Shown here piece by piece: positions 36,824-45,430 of a DNA stretch of 46,849 bases. Every line of letters begins with the position of its first letter. Positions within the stretch are counted from its first letter, which is position 1. This DNA comes from Acidimicrobiia bacterium. Its GTDB lineage: Bacteria; Actinomycetota; Acidimicrobiia; Acidimicrobiales; Aldehydirespiratoraceae. The notes beneath the pieces were generated by a model. That model was not told the origin of the DNA. It saw only the letters and a list, made by a program, of their open reading frames with translations, and searched no databases. Where the stretch lies: NCBI GenBank assembly GCA_022820805.1, contig JAJEEV010000032.1, positions 1-46,849 of the forward strand. The letters are read 5' to 3'. Both the position numbers and the translations under genes were made by a program.

Positions 36824-37581
36824 TGCGCGGTGTAGCCGCCGTCGACGGCCAGGATCTGGCCGGTCACCATCGCCGATGCCGGCGAGGCCAGGAAGACCAC
36901 CGCACCCACCATGTCGGAGGGCTCGGCCAACCGGCCCAGCGGGGTGCGGCTCTCGAAGTAGTCCTTGAGCTCCGGCTCCGTCTCCCATTGGCGGCGCACC
37001 AGCGGGGTGGCGACGTGTCCGGGCGAGATGGCGTTGACCCTGACGTTGTGCGGGGCCCATTCCACCGCCAGGGTGCGGGTCATCTGCACGACCCCGCCCT
37101 TGGAGGCCTGGTATCCCACGCTGCCTGCGAAGCCGACCTCTCCGAGGATCGACGCGATGTTGACGATGGAGCCGCCCTGGGACTGTGCCGCCATACGACG
37201 CCCGATCGCCCGGCACATGCGGAAGCTGCCGGTGAGGTTCACCTCGATCACCCGGTCCCAGAGATCGTCGTCGTAGGTGGCGGCCTCGTCGCGTCCCCCG
37301 ATCCCCGCGCAGTTGACCAGCACGTCGATGCGCCCCGAGAGGGCCTCAGCCCGCTCGGTGACGGCTTGAACCGACGCCTCGTCGCACACGTCCACCGTCA
37401 CGGCCTCGGCCCGGTCGGCTCCCAAGCGCCGCGCCAGTGCCTGGTTGGGCTCCTCCGCGGCGTCGGCGCACACCACGTAGGCGCCCGCGCCGGCCAACCC
37501 TTCGGCGATAGGGGCGCCGAGCCCTCCGGCCGCGCCGGTGACCACCGCGACGGAGCCGTCCAGCGAGAACAGGCCACCCAT
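36820..37581 (-). CDS. Short-chain dehydrogenase/reductase (SDR)
   Basis: A 253-residue classical SDR, NAD(P)-dependent. Cofactor motif TGAAGGLGAP near residue 16, NCAGIGG, catalytic Ser in NIASILGEV and the YQASKGG active-site pair. It is complete, with the usual C-terminal MVTGQILAVDGGYTAQ. Its ATG overlaps the TGA of the lipoyl-domain gene by one base (TGATG) and its stop overlaps the E1 GTG, so the three are tightly coupled. Substrate is unknown. Confidence 0.93.
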   Translation of the reverse strand: MGGLFSLDGSVAVVTGAAGGLGAPIAEGLAGAGAYVVCADAAEEPNQALARRLGADRAEAVTVDVCDEASVQAVTERAEALSGRIDVLVNCAGIGGRDEAATYDDDLWDRVIEVNLTGSFRMCRAIGRRMAAQSQGGSIVNIASILGEVGFAGSVGYQASKGGVVQMTRTLAVEWAPHNVRVNAISPGHVATPLVRRQWETEPELKDYFESRTPLGRLAEPSDMVGAVVFLASPASAMVTGQILAVDGGYTAQ

Positions 37582-37820
37582 CAGAGCGCGGCGACCGTGG
37601 CCAGGACGGTGCCGACCGCGACCTCGTCCTCGTCGCTGGCAGCCACCAGGATCGTCAGACGGCCCGACGCCGGGGCCTCCAGCTCGGTCTCGGCCTTGTC
37701 GGTGTCGATCACCACCACCGGATCACCCGCCGCAACCGTCGAACCGTCATCGACCAGCCACTCCACCACCAGCACCTGTTCCACCACCCCCATCTGGGGC
37801 ACTGCGAGCTCGTGGCTCAC
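37581..37820 (-). CDS. Stand-alone lipoyl domain protein
   Basis: A 79-residue single lipoyl/biotinyl domain. The lysine for attachment is K42 in VIDTDKAETELEAP, the DKA lipoylation-type motif. It spans the whole protein with no subunit-binding or catalytic E2 region. The GTG at 37820 is the start. In a normal complex this domain is the N-terminus of E2; here it is a separate gene between an SDR and an RraA homologue, in the same operon as a fused E1. It may shuttle the acyl or aldehyde unit, but that is inference. Confidence 0.85.
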   Translation of the reverse strand: MSHELAVPQMGVVEQVLVVEWLVDDGSTVAAGDPVVVIDTDKAETELEAPASGRLTILVAASDEDEVAVGTVLATVAAL

Positions 37821-37853
37821 CGGCCGGACTCCGATGCCGCGAGCCCCGCCGGC

Positions 37854-38525
37854 TCAGATGTGACCATGGCGTTCCAGTCCCTCCCACGGCGAGGCGCCGG
37901 CTCGCATGTCCGCCCGCACCAGCTCCTCGGACCCCACAATCGATTCGGACTGCAGCAGCACCCGCTCCGCCTCGGATCCGGCCACCACCAGGACGCCGTC
38001 GCGGTCGCCGACGACCAGATCGCCGGGCTCGACGGTCACATCACCGATGGTCACCGGCACCTGCGAGGCCACCATCTCCCAGCGTCCGATGGCATTGAGC
38101 GGCGACAAGTCCCGGTAGAAGACCTGCAGGCCGATGTCGAGCAGGCCGTCAAGGTCACGCAGGTTGCCTTCGAGCACCACGCCCGTACAGCCGTACTGCT
38201 GGGCCGAGTTGCCGGTCAGCTCCCCGAAGTGGCCCACTTCGCTGTCGGGGTTGTACGACACCAGCACCGAGTCGGGAGTCAGTTCCTTGAACATCTCCAG
38301 GTACGACCTGATGCGCTCCAGGCCCCGGTCCCATCCCACGCCGGGGCGGATGGCCCGTCCCTCCAGCGTGTAGGCGATGCCGGCCATGGGCACGTCGGGC
38401 AGCAGGGGCTTCAGCGAGCTGGGCAGCACCCGCTCGGGCAGGTCCAGTTCGTACAGGGCGTCGCACACCACCGACACGCAGATGCTGCGGTAGCGGGCGC
38501 ACAACTCCGAGGTGGCGATGGTCAT
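37854..38525 (-). CDS. RraA / HMG-aldolase-like protein
   Basis: A 223-residue RraA-fold protein. It has the substrate-binding region LEGNLRDLDGL (equivalent to the GGVRD-type metal/pyruvate site) and the C-terminal GDLVVGDRDGVLVVAG. Family members act as HMG or oxaloacetate aldolase/decarboxylases, giving pyruvate, or as regulators. The key Arg and Asp are present, so an aldolase role is favoured here. It starts at the ATG at 38525; the M20 peptidase stop lies 9 bp upstream. Inferred product: a 2-oxoacid such as pyruvate for the fused E1. Confidence 0.8.
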   Translation of the reverse strand: MTIATSELCARYRSICVSVVCDALYELDLPERVLPSSLKPLLPDVPMAGIAYTLEGRAIRPGVGWDRGLERIRSYLEMFKELTPDSVLVSYNPDSEVGHFGELTGNSAQQYGCTGVVLEGNLRDLDGLLDIGLQVFYRDLSPLNAIGRWEMVASQVPVTIGDVTVEPGDLVVGDRDGVLVVAGSEAERVLLQSESIVGSEELVRADMRAGASPWEGLERHGHI

Positions 38526-38534
38526 GGACTCCCC

Positions 38535-39800
38535 CTATCCCTCGCCGAGGTAGCGCAGCGCGGCCAGCGCGTAGATGCTGGCCGACAGGGCGGCCCCATC
38601 GGCGTCCATGTACTCGTTGGGACTGTGGGCCCGGGGCAGCATTCCGGGACCGAACGCGGCCACCGTGGGAATCCCGGCGGTGAGCTGGAAGTAGGGAGCG
38701 TCGGTGGCCCCTGGGAAGGCGTCGAGGTCGGGAGCGAATCCCAGGACCTCCTGTCCCGCTTCGACCAGGGCGCCCACCACCGGATGGTCGGCGTCGATCT
38801 CGACGGGGGGAACGGTCAGGAACCAGTCCAGCTCGGCCCGCAGGTCGGGATCGTCGGCCCTGGCGTCGTCGAGGAATCGCTCGATGTCGGCCTTGAGCGA
38901 CTCCTCGGTCATCCCCGGCAGGGTCCGCACGTCGCAGGCGAACTCGGCGTTGCCTGGGTACACGCCGTAGAAGACGCCGGCCTCGGCCATCACCCCCACG
39001 TTGACGGTCGGACCGACCGGGCACAGCGGATGCTCGTCGTAGGTGAGGTAGGACCTGAGCTCGCGGTCCATGCGATCGATCAGGCGGGCCATCTTCACGG
39101 TGGCGTTGATGCCGGCAATGCGATCCGAGATGGACGAGTGCATCTGCGTGCCGGTGATCGCCACCTTGAACAGGGCCGCTCCCCTCGACACCAGGTGGAC
39201 CGCCTGCCACTCGGCGGTGATGCCGCTGGGCTCGCCGATGATGGCGGCGTCGGCGTGGAGGTGGCCGTTGTCGGCCAGCCACTTGGACCCGAACACCGCG
39301 CCGGCCTCCTCATCGGCGGTGAACACCAGAAGCAGCTCGCCGGCGAACCCTCCGCCGGAGCCGTCCGTCTGGGCGTGGTGCAGAGCCGCGGCCGCGTACA
39401 TCATCCCGGCCACCGCGGCCTTCATGTCGCCCGAGCCCAGACCGATGAGATGGCCGTCGCGCAGCACCGGGTCCCACGGGTCGGTCTGCCAGGCGTCCAT
39501 GTCACCGGCGGGCTTGGTGTCGATGTGCCCAGACAGGATCAGCGTCGGGCCCGGTGCGGCGCCCTTGACCCGGGCCAGCACGTTGGGCCGCTCCTCCTCG
39601 GCGCCGATGCGGGTGATGTCGTCGATGCCGAGGTCCTGGAGCCTGGAGACGACCAGGTCGGCCACGGCCCGCTCGTCGCCGGGAGGGTTGGGCGACGGCG
39701 TCCGGATCAGATCCCGGGCCAGCTCGAGCACCTCGCCGTCGCGCCCGTCGAGGTAGGCGCGTACCCGATCGGCCATCGATCCCGTCTGCATCGAGCTCAT
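38535..39800 (-). CDS. M20-family metallopeptidase (ArgE/DapE type)
   Basis: A 421-residue di-zinc hydrolase. Metal-site segments: ILSGHIDTKPAGD (first His/Asp), GLGSGDMKAAVAGM (bridging Asp), TADEEAGAVFGSK (catalytic Glu), IIGEPSGITAEW and, near the end, MLPRAHSPNEYMDADG (His). The insert between about residues 180 and 310 is the dimerisation lid. It deacylates an N-acyl amino acid or peptide. I use the ATG at 39800 with an AGAAGGG ribosome-binding site about 10 bases upstream; an in-frame ATG nine bases later is possible. Confidence 0.92.
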   Translation of the reverse strand: MSSMQTGSMADRVRAYLDGRDGEVLELARDLIRTPSPNPPGDERAVADLVVSRLQDLGIDDITRIGAEEERPNVLARVKGAAPGPTLILSGHIDTKPAGDMDAWQTDPWDPVLRDGHLIGLGSGDMKAAVAGMMYAAAALHHAQTDGSGGGFAGELLLVFTADEEAGAVFGSKWLADNGHLHADAAIIGEPSGITAEWQAVHLVSRGAALFKVAITGTQMHSSISDRIAGINATVKMARLIDRMDRELRSYLTYDEHPLCPVGPTVNVGVMAEAGVFYGVYPGNAEFACDVRTLPGMTEESLKADIERFLDDARADDPDLRAELDWFLTVPPVEIDADHPVVGALVEAGQEVLGFAPDLDAFPGATDAPYFQLTAGIPTVAAFGPGMLPRAHSPNEYMDADGAALSASIYALAALRYLGEG

Positions 39801-39848
39801 CGAGTGTCGTCCCTTCTGTGATGGGTCGGCTGCACGCTCGTGCGACCC

Positions 39849-41003
39849 CTACTCGTGGAGGGCCTTGGCCAGCCGGCGCACGCCCTCTGCGATCGCGTCC
39901 TCCTCGGCTGCCAGCGAGATCCGGGCCCAGCCCCGGCCCGCGGGACCGAACACCGAACCGGGCGCCACGCTCACCGAGTGCGAGTCGAGCAGCCTCAACG
40001 CGAAGTCGAGGTCGTCGACTCCCGCCGCGGAGACGTCGAGCAGCATGTACAGGGTCCCGTCGGAGGCCACCGCCCGCACGCCCGCGGCGGCCGCGGTGTC
40101 GAGGGCGACCGCCCGGCGGCGCCGGTATGCGGCCAGCATCTGCTCGTAGGGCTCCCTCGGTCCGCTCAGCGCGGCCTCGGCCGCCTTCTGGGAGATGGTG
40201 CTCGGGCACGACACCAGCGGCTCCTGCAGCTTGCGCAGCACATCGGCCAGCCCGGCCGGAGCGACCGCGTAGCCGACCCGCCAGCCGGTCATGGCGTAGA
40301 CCTTCGAGAAGGAGCACACCGTTATCACCCGCCCGTCGGGGTCCAGCGGCGCAGCCGCGGTGTGCACGCAGCCGCCGGACAGGACCATCTCGTCGTAGAC
40401 CTCGTCGCACAGCAGCCAGAGGTCGTGGCGAGCGGCGAAGTCCACCAGGTCACGCATGAGCGGTTCCGGGTAGACCGCGCCGGTCGGGTTGGCCGGCGTG
40501 TTGACGAACAGGATCTTGGTGCGGGGCGTGACCCGCGCCTCGAGGTCCTCGATGTCGGGCAGGAAGCCGGACTCGGCCGCCAGCGGGTAGAACACCGGCG
40601 TTCCCCGGAGCAGCGCGACGGTCTCGTCCATGTTGGGGAACCCCGGCGTGGGCAGCAGCACCTCGTCGCCCGGTTCCAGCAGCGCCAGGTAGATCGAGTA
40701 GAGGGCGTTCATGCCTCCGGGCGTGACCACGATCTCGTCGGTCGAGGCCTCGATGCCGTTGACCCGGCGCAGCTTGCCGGCGAGGAGTTCCCTCAGGCTG
40801 AGGAGGCCGCCGTTGGGGCCGTAGCCGGTGTGGCCGTCGTGGGCGGCCCGCGCCGCGGCGTCGATGACGTGGGCGGGGGTGGTGAAGCTGGGCTCGCCCA
40901 CCTCGAGCCGGATCACGTCAGGGCCGATGCGGGCCGCCGCGTCGAACAGCAGCCGGATCTCGGACCGGCGCAGCGCAGCGGCCCTCTCGGCTGGAGCCTT
41001 CAT
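39849..41003 (-). CDS. PLP-dependent aminotransferase, class I/II
   Basis: A 384-residue fold-type I aminotransferase: [45 protein letters not shown], and the PLP lysine in [15 protein letters not shown]. It is distinct from the aminotransferase at 7226-8422. Its position in the operon with an M20 amidohydrolase and E1 suggests that it converts an amino acid freed by the hydrolase to its 2-oxoacid. That link is inference. Confidence 0.9.
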   Translation of the reverse strand: MKAPAERAAALRRSEIRLLFDAAARIGPDVIRLEVGEPSFTTPAHVIDAAARAAHDGHTGYGPNGGLLSLRELLAGKLRRVNGIEASTDEIVVTPGGMNALYSIYLALLEPGDEVLLPTPGFPNMDETVALLRGTPVFYPLAAESGFLPDIEDLEARVTPRTKILFVNTPANPTGAVYPEPLMRDLVDFAARHDLWLLCDEVYDEMVLSGGCVHTAAAPLDPDGRVITVCSFSKVYAMTGWRVGYAVAPAGLADVLRKLQEPLVSCPSTISQKAAEAALSGPREPYEQMLAAYRRRRAVALDTAAAAGVRAVASDGTLYMLLDVSAAGVDDLDFALRLLDSHSVSVAPGSVFGPAGRGWARISLAAEEDAIAEGVRRLAKALHE

Positions 41004-41025
41004 CGGTCGGTGGGAGTGGGAATGC

Positions 41026-41589
41026 TCACTGGGTGCGGGCCGCGGCTTGAGCCTCCAGGTCGGGGCGTTGACCGGCATCGAAGTAGCGAAGGGCCCAGTC
41101 CGCGCCCTGCCAGGTGACCAGGCGGCCGTCGCGGGGCACGAGCCGCACCAGGTACCGCTCCCAGCTCCACGACATCTTGAGCTGCTCGGGGCCGTCGGGG
41201 CCGGTGTAGCGCGCCGCCATCTCCTCGGCGACCGGTACCCACTGAGAGCCCTCCCCCACCGCGGGGCCCTCGACGATCTCGGCCGTGCACTGGGCCAGCA
41301 CCTTGCGGATGCGGGGATGGGCGAGCTCCTCGATGCACACCGCGCAGCGGGGGTCGCGACGCAGGTCCTCCACCCATTCGGAGCGCTTGCGCCCCACCAC
41401 CAGGAAGGCCTCGCCGTCCCACTGGTACCAGAGGGGCACCACCATGGGCCAGCCATCGGCCTTGAGGTGGGCCAGCTTCAGCAGCCAGGTGCTGTCGGCG
41501 CCGGCCAGGAAGTCGGCCACCTGATTGGCGGGGATCCCGCCGGCGCCGGAATCCTCCTCGTAGTACCGCTCCTGCTTGAATTCGCTCAT
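41026..41589 (-). CDS. Pyridoxamine 5'-phosphate oxidase-like (FMN/F420 split-barrel) protein
   Basis: A 187-residue split-barrel protein. It shows STWLLKLAHLKADGWPMVVP near the N-terminus, WYQWDGEAFLVVGRKRS, and RDPRCAVCIEE, the pattern of PNPOx-like or F420-binding reductases, not the true PdxH. It is the first gene of the minus-strand operon, with its ATG at 41589. Regulation is probably from the 76-bp divergent gap, which contains an inverted repeat at 41612-41626. Confidence 0.8.
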   Translation of the reverse strand: MSEFKQERYYEEDSGAGGIPANQVADFLAGADSTWLLKLAHLKADGWPMVVPLWYQWDGEAFLVVGRKRSEWVEDLRRDPRCAVCIEELAHPRIRKVLAQCTAEIVEGPAVGEGSQWVPVAEEMAARYTGPDGPEQLKMSWSWERYLVRLVPRDGRLVTWQGADWALRYFDAGQRPDLEAQAAARTQ

Positions 41590-41611
41590 CGAACGCCCCT
41601 GGAATCGACCT

Positions 41612-41626
41612 CGGGCCTGCGGCCCG
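41612..41626. promoter_or_regulatory. Inverted repeat in the divergent PNPOx-like/CocE promoter region
   Basis: CGGGCC-TGC-GGCCCG, a perfect 6-bp stem with a 3-nt loop, lies between the two divergent starts (41589 and 41666). GATACT (41638-41643) may serve as a -10 for the plus-strand gene. Operator or hairpin, undecided. Confidence 0.35.
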
Positions 41627-41665
41627 TGATATGACCGGCCGATACTGACACACCGGAGTCCGCCC

Positions 41666-43399
41666 ATGACAATCGAGAACCTGCCCGCGATGGCGGTCAC
41701 CGTCGAGCGCGACGTGCCCGCCACCATGCGCGACGGCACCCTGCTGCGAGCCGACGTGTACCGCCCCTCGGACCTTCCGGCCGGGGGTGTCCCGGTGCTG
41801 CTGGCGCGCAGCCCATACGACAAGCGGATCAACGTCTCCACCTTCGGCAACAGCCACCCCGCCTGGTACGTGTCCCACGGCTACATGGTGGTGATCCAGG
41901 ACAGCAGGGGCCGCTACCGGTCCGAGGGCGACTTCTACCCCTTCGCCCACGAGATGGAGGACGGCTACGACACCGTCGAATGGGCCGCGGGCCTGCCGGG
42001 CGCCAACGGCGACGTCGGGATGTTCGGGTTCTCCTACGTGGGGGCCACCCAGCTGCTGGCCGCGGTGACCCGGCCCCCGTCGCTGAAGACCATCGCGCCG
42101 GGCTTCACCGCATCGCAGTACTACGAGGGCTGGACCTACAACGGCGGCGCCCTGTCGGCGGCGTTCGTGTGCTACTGGGCCACCCTGCTGGCGGTCGGCT
42201 CGGCGGTGCGGGCCGGCGACCGGGCCGCCACCGAGTCCCTGACGGCCGCCCTGGGCGGAGCCGAGGCCTGGTTCTGGTACCTGCCTCTGGCGGAGTTCCC
42301 CCCGCTGCAGGACAGCTACGCGCCGTACTTCGGTGACTGGCTGGAGCACTGCAGCTACGACGACTACTGGCACCGCTGGAGCATCGACGCCGACTACAGC
42401 CGCATCGACGTGCCCGCGCTGCACTTCGGGGGCTGGTGGGACGTGTTCCTCACGGGAACGGTCAAGAACTTCACCGGCCTGCGGGCCTCAGCCGGCAGCG
42501 AGCCCGCCCGGCAGGCCCAGAAGCTGCTGCTCGGTCCATGGACCCACATGCCCTGGACCCCGTCGGGACGCTGCGGCTGCGAGGGCCCGAGCACCAACGA
42601 GGTCGACGACTGGCATATTCGCTGGTTCGACTGCACCCTCAAGGGCATCGACAACGGTGTGCTCGACCATCCGGTGACGGTGTTCACCCTCGACGGGGGC
42701 TGGCGGGACTTCGACGAGTGGCCGCCGCCCGACTCAGCCACCGAGGAGTGGTACGCCCACTCCGGGGGCCGGGCCAACTCCAAGTTCGGCGACGGCCGGC
42801 TCGACCGGACCGCTCCGGGTGCCGAGCCGCCCGACGTCTTCGTCTACGACCCCGGCGTGCCCATACCCAGCCTGGGCGGGCATTCGTGCTGCTTCGACAC
42901 CATCACGCCCATGGGCCCCGCCGACCAGCACGGCGCCGAGGTGTCCCGTATGATCCTGGTGTACACGTCCGAGCCCCTCGACTCCGACATCGAGCTGCTC
43001 GGCGACGTGTCGGTCACCCTGCACGCGGCCACCACCGCGCCCGACACCGACTTCACGGCCCGCCTGTGCGTCGTGGACGCCTCCGGGCGCAGCACCAACC
43101 TCCAGGAGGGGATCCTGCGGGCCCGCTACCGCCACTCGCTGAGCGATCCCGAGCCGCTCACGCCCGGCGAGGTCTACGAGCTGCGCATCGACCTGGGTCC
43201 GGTGGGCGCGCACGTGCCGGCTGGTTCGCGGCTGCGGCTGACCGTCTCCAGCTCGGACTTCCCGCAGTGGGACCGCAACCTGAACTCGGGCGGCCGTCCC
43301 CTCCACGAGGACGTGCTGGCCGCGACGCCGGCCACCCAGACGGTGCTCCACGACGCCGACCACCCGACCCGCATCACCCTGCCCGTGCGCCGCCTCTAG
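41666..43399 (+). CDS. CocE/NonD family hydrolase
   Basis: A 577-residue alpha/beta hydrolase of the X-Pro dipeptidyl-peptidase/cocaine-esterase family. The nucleophile is S123 in MFGFSYVGATQ; LHFGGWWDVFL carries the Asp region and LLGPWTHMPW the catalytic-His region. The C-terminal jelly-roll domain extends to the end (DIELLGDVSVTLHAAT, VPAGSRLRLTVSSSDFPQW). No signal peptide. The ATG at 41666 is preceded by GGAG at a suitable distance. It hydrolyses an ester or acyl-amide; substrate is unknown. Confidence 0.92.
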   Translation: MTIENLPAMAVTVERDVPATMRDGTLLRADVYRPSDLPAGGVPVLLARSPYDKRINVSTFGNSHPAWYVSHGYMVVIQDSRGRYRSEGDFYPFAHEMEDGYDTVEWAAGLPGANGDVGMFGFSYVGATQLLAAVTRPPSLKTIAPGFTASQYYEGWTYNGGALSAAFVCYWATLLAVGSAVRAGDRAATESLTAALGGAEAWFWYLPLAEFPPLQDSYAPYFGDWLEHCSYDDYWHRWSIDADYSRIDVPALHFGGWWDVFLTGTVKNFTGLRASAGSEPARQAQKLLLGPWTHMPWTPSGRCGCEGPSTNEVDDWHIRWFDCTLKGIDNGVLDHPVTVFTLDGGWRDFDEWPPPDSATEEWYAHSGGRANSKFGDGRLDRTAPGAEPPDVFVYDPGVPIPSLGGHSCCFDTITPMGPADQHGAEVSRMILVYTSEPLDSDIELLGDVSVTLHAATTAPDTDFTARLCVVDASGRSTNLQEGILRARYRHSLSDPEPLTPGEVYELRIDLGPVGAHVPAGSRLRLTVSSSDFPQWDRNLNSGGRPLHEDVLAATPATQTVLHDADHPTRITLPVRRL

Positions 43400-43418
43400 A
43401 GACTGGCGGCGAGACGGC

Positions 43419-44429
43419 TCAGGGCACCAGCACGGCTCGTCCCACGATGGAGCCCCCGGCAAGATCCCTCAGGGCCTGATCGGCGTCGCCGAGGGCGTAG
43501 GGCACCACCACGGGCCGAACCTCGCCCGACAGGGCCAGCTGGGTCAGCTCCACCAACTCGGGGTAGGTGCCCACATACACCCCCTCGATGCGGGTCTCGT
43601 TGGCGACCAGTTGCAGGATCGGGGTCGACAGGGTGCCCCCGACGCCGACCGCGAAGTAGGACCCGCCGAAGCCGAGGCCGGCCAGCGCGGATGAGGCCGA
43701 CTCGTCGGACCCGACGAAGTCGATGACGGCATCGGCCGTCGCCCCTGCCACCGCGTCGAGGTCCGACGGCGAGCAGGCGTCGTGCGCGCCGCAGGCCACC
43801 GCGAGCTTGCGGGCCTCCTCGCGGGTGTCGACGGCCAGGATGCGGGCGGGGCACAACGCCCGCAGGATCTGCACCGCGAGGTGCCCGAGCCCGCCCACGC
43901 CCACCACCACGGCCAGGCTGCCGGGCCCGAGTACGGCCGCAGCCTTGCGACAGGCCCGGTAGGCGGCCAGACCGGCGTCGCTGAGGGTGGCCATGGCGGC
44001 CAGGTCGGCGTCGCCGGGCAGCGGGATCAGCGACCGCTCGGTCACCAGCAGGTAATCGGCGTAGCCGCCGTCGCAGTCGATGCCGGGAGTGCGCCTCGCG
44101 GGGGCGGCCGAGTCGATGCCGCGGCGCTCGGGCGGGCTGAGGCCGTCGGAGACGAACGGGTAGCACAGCACCGGCTCGCCGACCTGCACCGCCGACACCA
44201 TGGGCCCCACCGCATGCACCCAGCCGCTGTTCTCGTGGCCCAGGACATGGGGGACGGTCGCGGGCAACTCCCCCATCAGTATGTGCAGGTCGCTGCGGCA
44301 CACCCCGGCGGCTGCCACCCGCACCACCACGTCGAAGGGCCCCTGCGGCTCCGGCTGCGGCCGCTGCTGGAGGCTCAGCGCCTGGCGTGAGACTCCGTCC
44401 GGCACCTCGGTCATTACCATGGCCCGCAT
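43419..44429 (-). CDS. Zinc-type medium-chain alcohol dehydrogenase
   Basis: A 336-residue MDR protein. Catalytic-zinc residues are Cys in GVCRSDLHIL and His-Glu in LGHENSGW; the Rossmann motif is VVVGVGGLGHLAVQ. The four-Cys structural-zinc lobe usual in this family is absent: that region reads CYPFVSDGLSPPERRGIDSA without the Cys quartet. The ATG at 44429 lies 7 nt from a TAGCCT -10 element. It converges with CocE (19 bp gap). Confidence 0.88.
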   Translation of the reverse strand: MRAMVMTEVPDGVSRQALSLQQRPQPEPQGPFDVVVRVAAAGVCRSDLHILMGELPATVPHVLGHENSGWVHAVGPMVSAVQVGEPVLCYPFVSDGLSPPERRGIDSAAPARRTPGIDCDGGYADYLLVTERSLIPLPGDADLAAMATLSDAGLAAYRACRKAAAVLGPGSLAVVVGVGGLGHLAVQILRALCPARILAVDTREEARKLAVACGAHDACSPSDLDAVAGATADAVIDFVGSDESASSALAGLGFGGSYFAVGVGGTLSTPILQLVANETRIEGVYVGTYPELVELTQLALSGEVRPVVVPYALGDADQALRDLAGGSIVGRAVLVP

Positions 44430-44436
44430 CGGGTCG

Positions 44437-44442
44437 AGGCTA
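44437..44442 (-). promoter_or_regulatory. -10 element (TAGCCT) for the alcohol dehydrogenase
   Basis: On the minus strand TAGCCT ends 7 nt before the ATG at 44429, with no ribosome-binding site between: leaderless layout. Confidence 0.5.
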
Positions 44443-44482
44443 GAGGGCCCTGCCGGCCACTGAGGAGACCGCAGAGACCGCC

Positions 44483-45301
44483 ATGTGCACCACCGGCGTG
44501 TTGAGGATCGGCGACGGCGACTACTTGCTGTTCAAGAACAAGGACTTCGGCCGGACCCACTTCGACGACCGGCTGGTCACCGAGGCCGGCGTGTTCGGTG
44601 TCCGGGGCGTCTCCACCTGGGCCGGCACCGACCCCGATCTCGACGAGTTCTCGGGCTTCTCCATCGGGGCCAACGAGCACGGGCTGCTGTGCTGCGACTC
44701 CAACGTGCGCACCCTGGAGGGCCACGCCAACTACGACGAGCTGACCGAGGTCGCCCTGCGCGAGGGCCGCGATGTGGGCTCCGCCGTCGCCGCAGTGGGT
44801 GCAGCCGTGGAGTCCCGGCCCTACCTGTGGGCCAACCTGATCATGATCGACGACTCCGGCGCCGCCGCAGTGGAGGTGCGCGGCGACCGCATCGAGGCGA
44901 CCGAGCTGACCGCACCGACGGCCCGATCCAACCACCACATCGCCCTCGAGCCCCATCCCGACGACGACGACACCGTGACCACCCAGAAGCGGCTGGCCGC
45001 CGCCCAGCGCCGCCTCGACCAGGCCGCCGGGATCGACGACATCTTCGAGTTGCAGCGCTCCCACGACGACGGCGACACCGGGATCTGCAACCACCAGGGC
45101 TACCGGACCGTCTACTCCTACGTCCTGCGGCGCAGCGGGGACACCACCGCGCTGCACGTGTCCCAGGGCCAGCCCTGCGCCGACCCCGAGCGGCTCGAGC
45201 TGACCGTGCCTCTCGGCAACTCCTGGTCTGCGAACGCAGCCACCGAGTTCCGGGCCTCGTACCCGTCAGCCCACGCCCGGCAGATCCTCTCGAGCGGTTA
45301 G
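44483..45301 (+). CDS. Ntn-hydrolase-like protein (secernin/linear amide hydrolase type)
   Basis: A 272-residue protein starting MCTTGVLRI, where Cys2 would become the N-terminal nucleophile after Met removal, as in C45/C69-type or linear-amide Ntn hydrolases. LFKNKDFGRTHFDDRL and SGFSIGANEHGLLCCDSN fit the family's first strands and oxyanion region; WANLIMIDDSGAAAVEVRG comes later. The protein is short relative to many secernins but complete. A GAGGAG sits 15 bases before the ATG. Substrate is unknown. Confidence 0.82.
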   Translation: MCTTGVLRIGDGDYLLFKNKDFGRTHFDDRLVTEAGVFGVRGVSTWAGTDPDLDEFSGFSIGANEHGLLCCDSNVRTLEGHANYDELTEVALREGRDVGSAVAAVGAAVESRPYLWANLIMIDDSGAAAVEVRGDRIEATELTAPTARSNHHIALEPHPDDDDTVTTQKRLAAAQRRLDQAAGIDDIFELQRSHDDGDTGICNHQGYRTVYSYVLRRSGDTTALHVSQGQPCADPERLELTVPLGNSWSANAATEFRASYPSAHARQILSSG

Positions 45302-45353
45302 GGCTATTCGCCACGCCCTCGGTAGCAGGTTCAGGTGCTTGTCGTCGACGAGC

Positions 45354-45372
45354 CTCGGTGATTCTCACCGGG
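45354..45372. terminator. Terminator-like hairpin between convergent genes
   Basis: CTCGGTGA-TTC-TCACCGGG gives an 8-bp stem (one G-T pair) with a 3-nt loop, followed by TTT on the plus strand. It lies in the 129-bp gap after the Ntn-hydrolase gene and before the end of the DUF3800 gene. Confidence 0.5.
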
Positions 45373-45430
45373 TTTGACGGACACTGTTTGCTTCGGGCTG
45401 TGACCCGATGTCCTGGGCGGCTGGTTTCAG

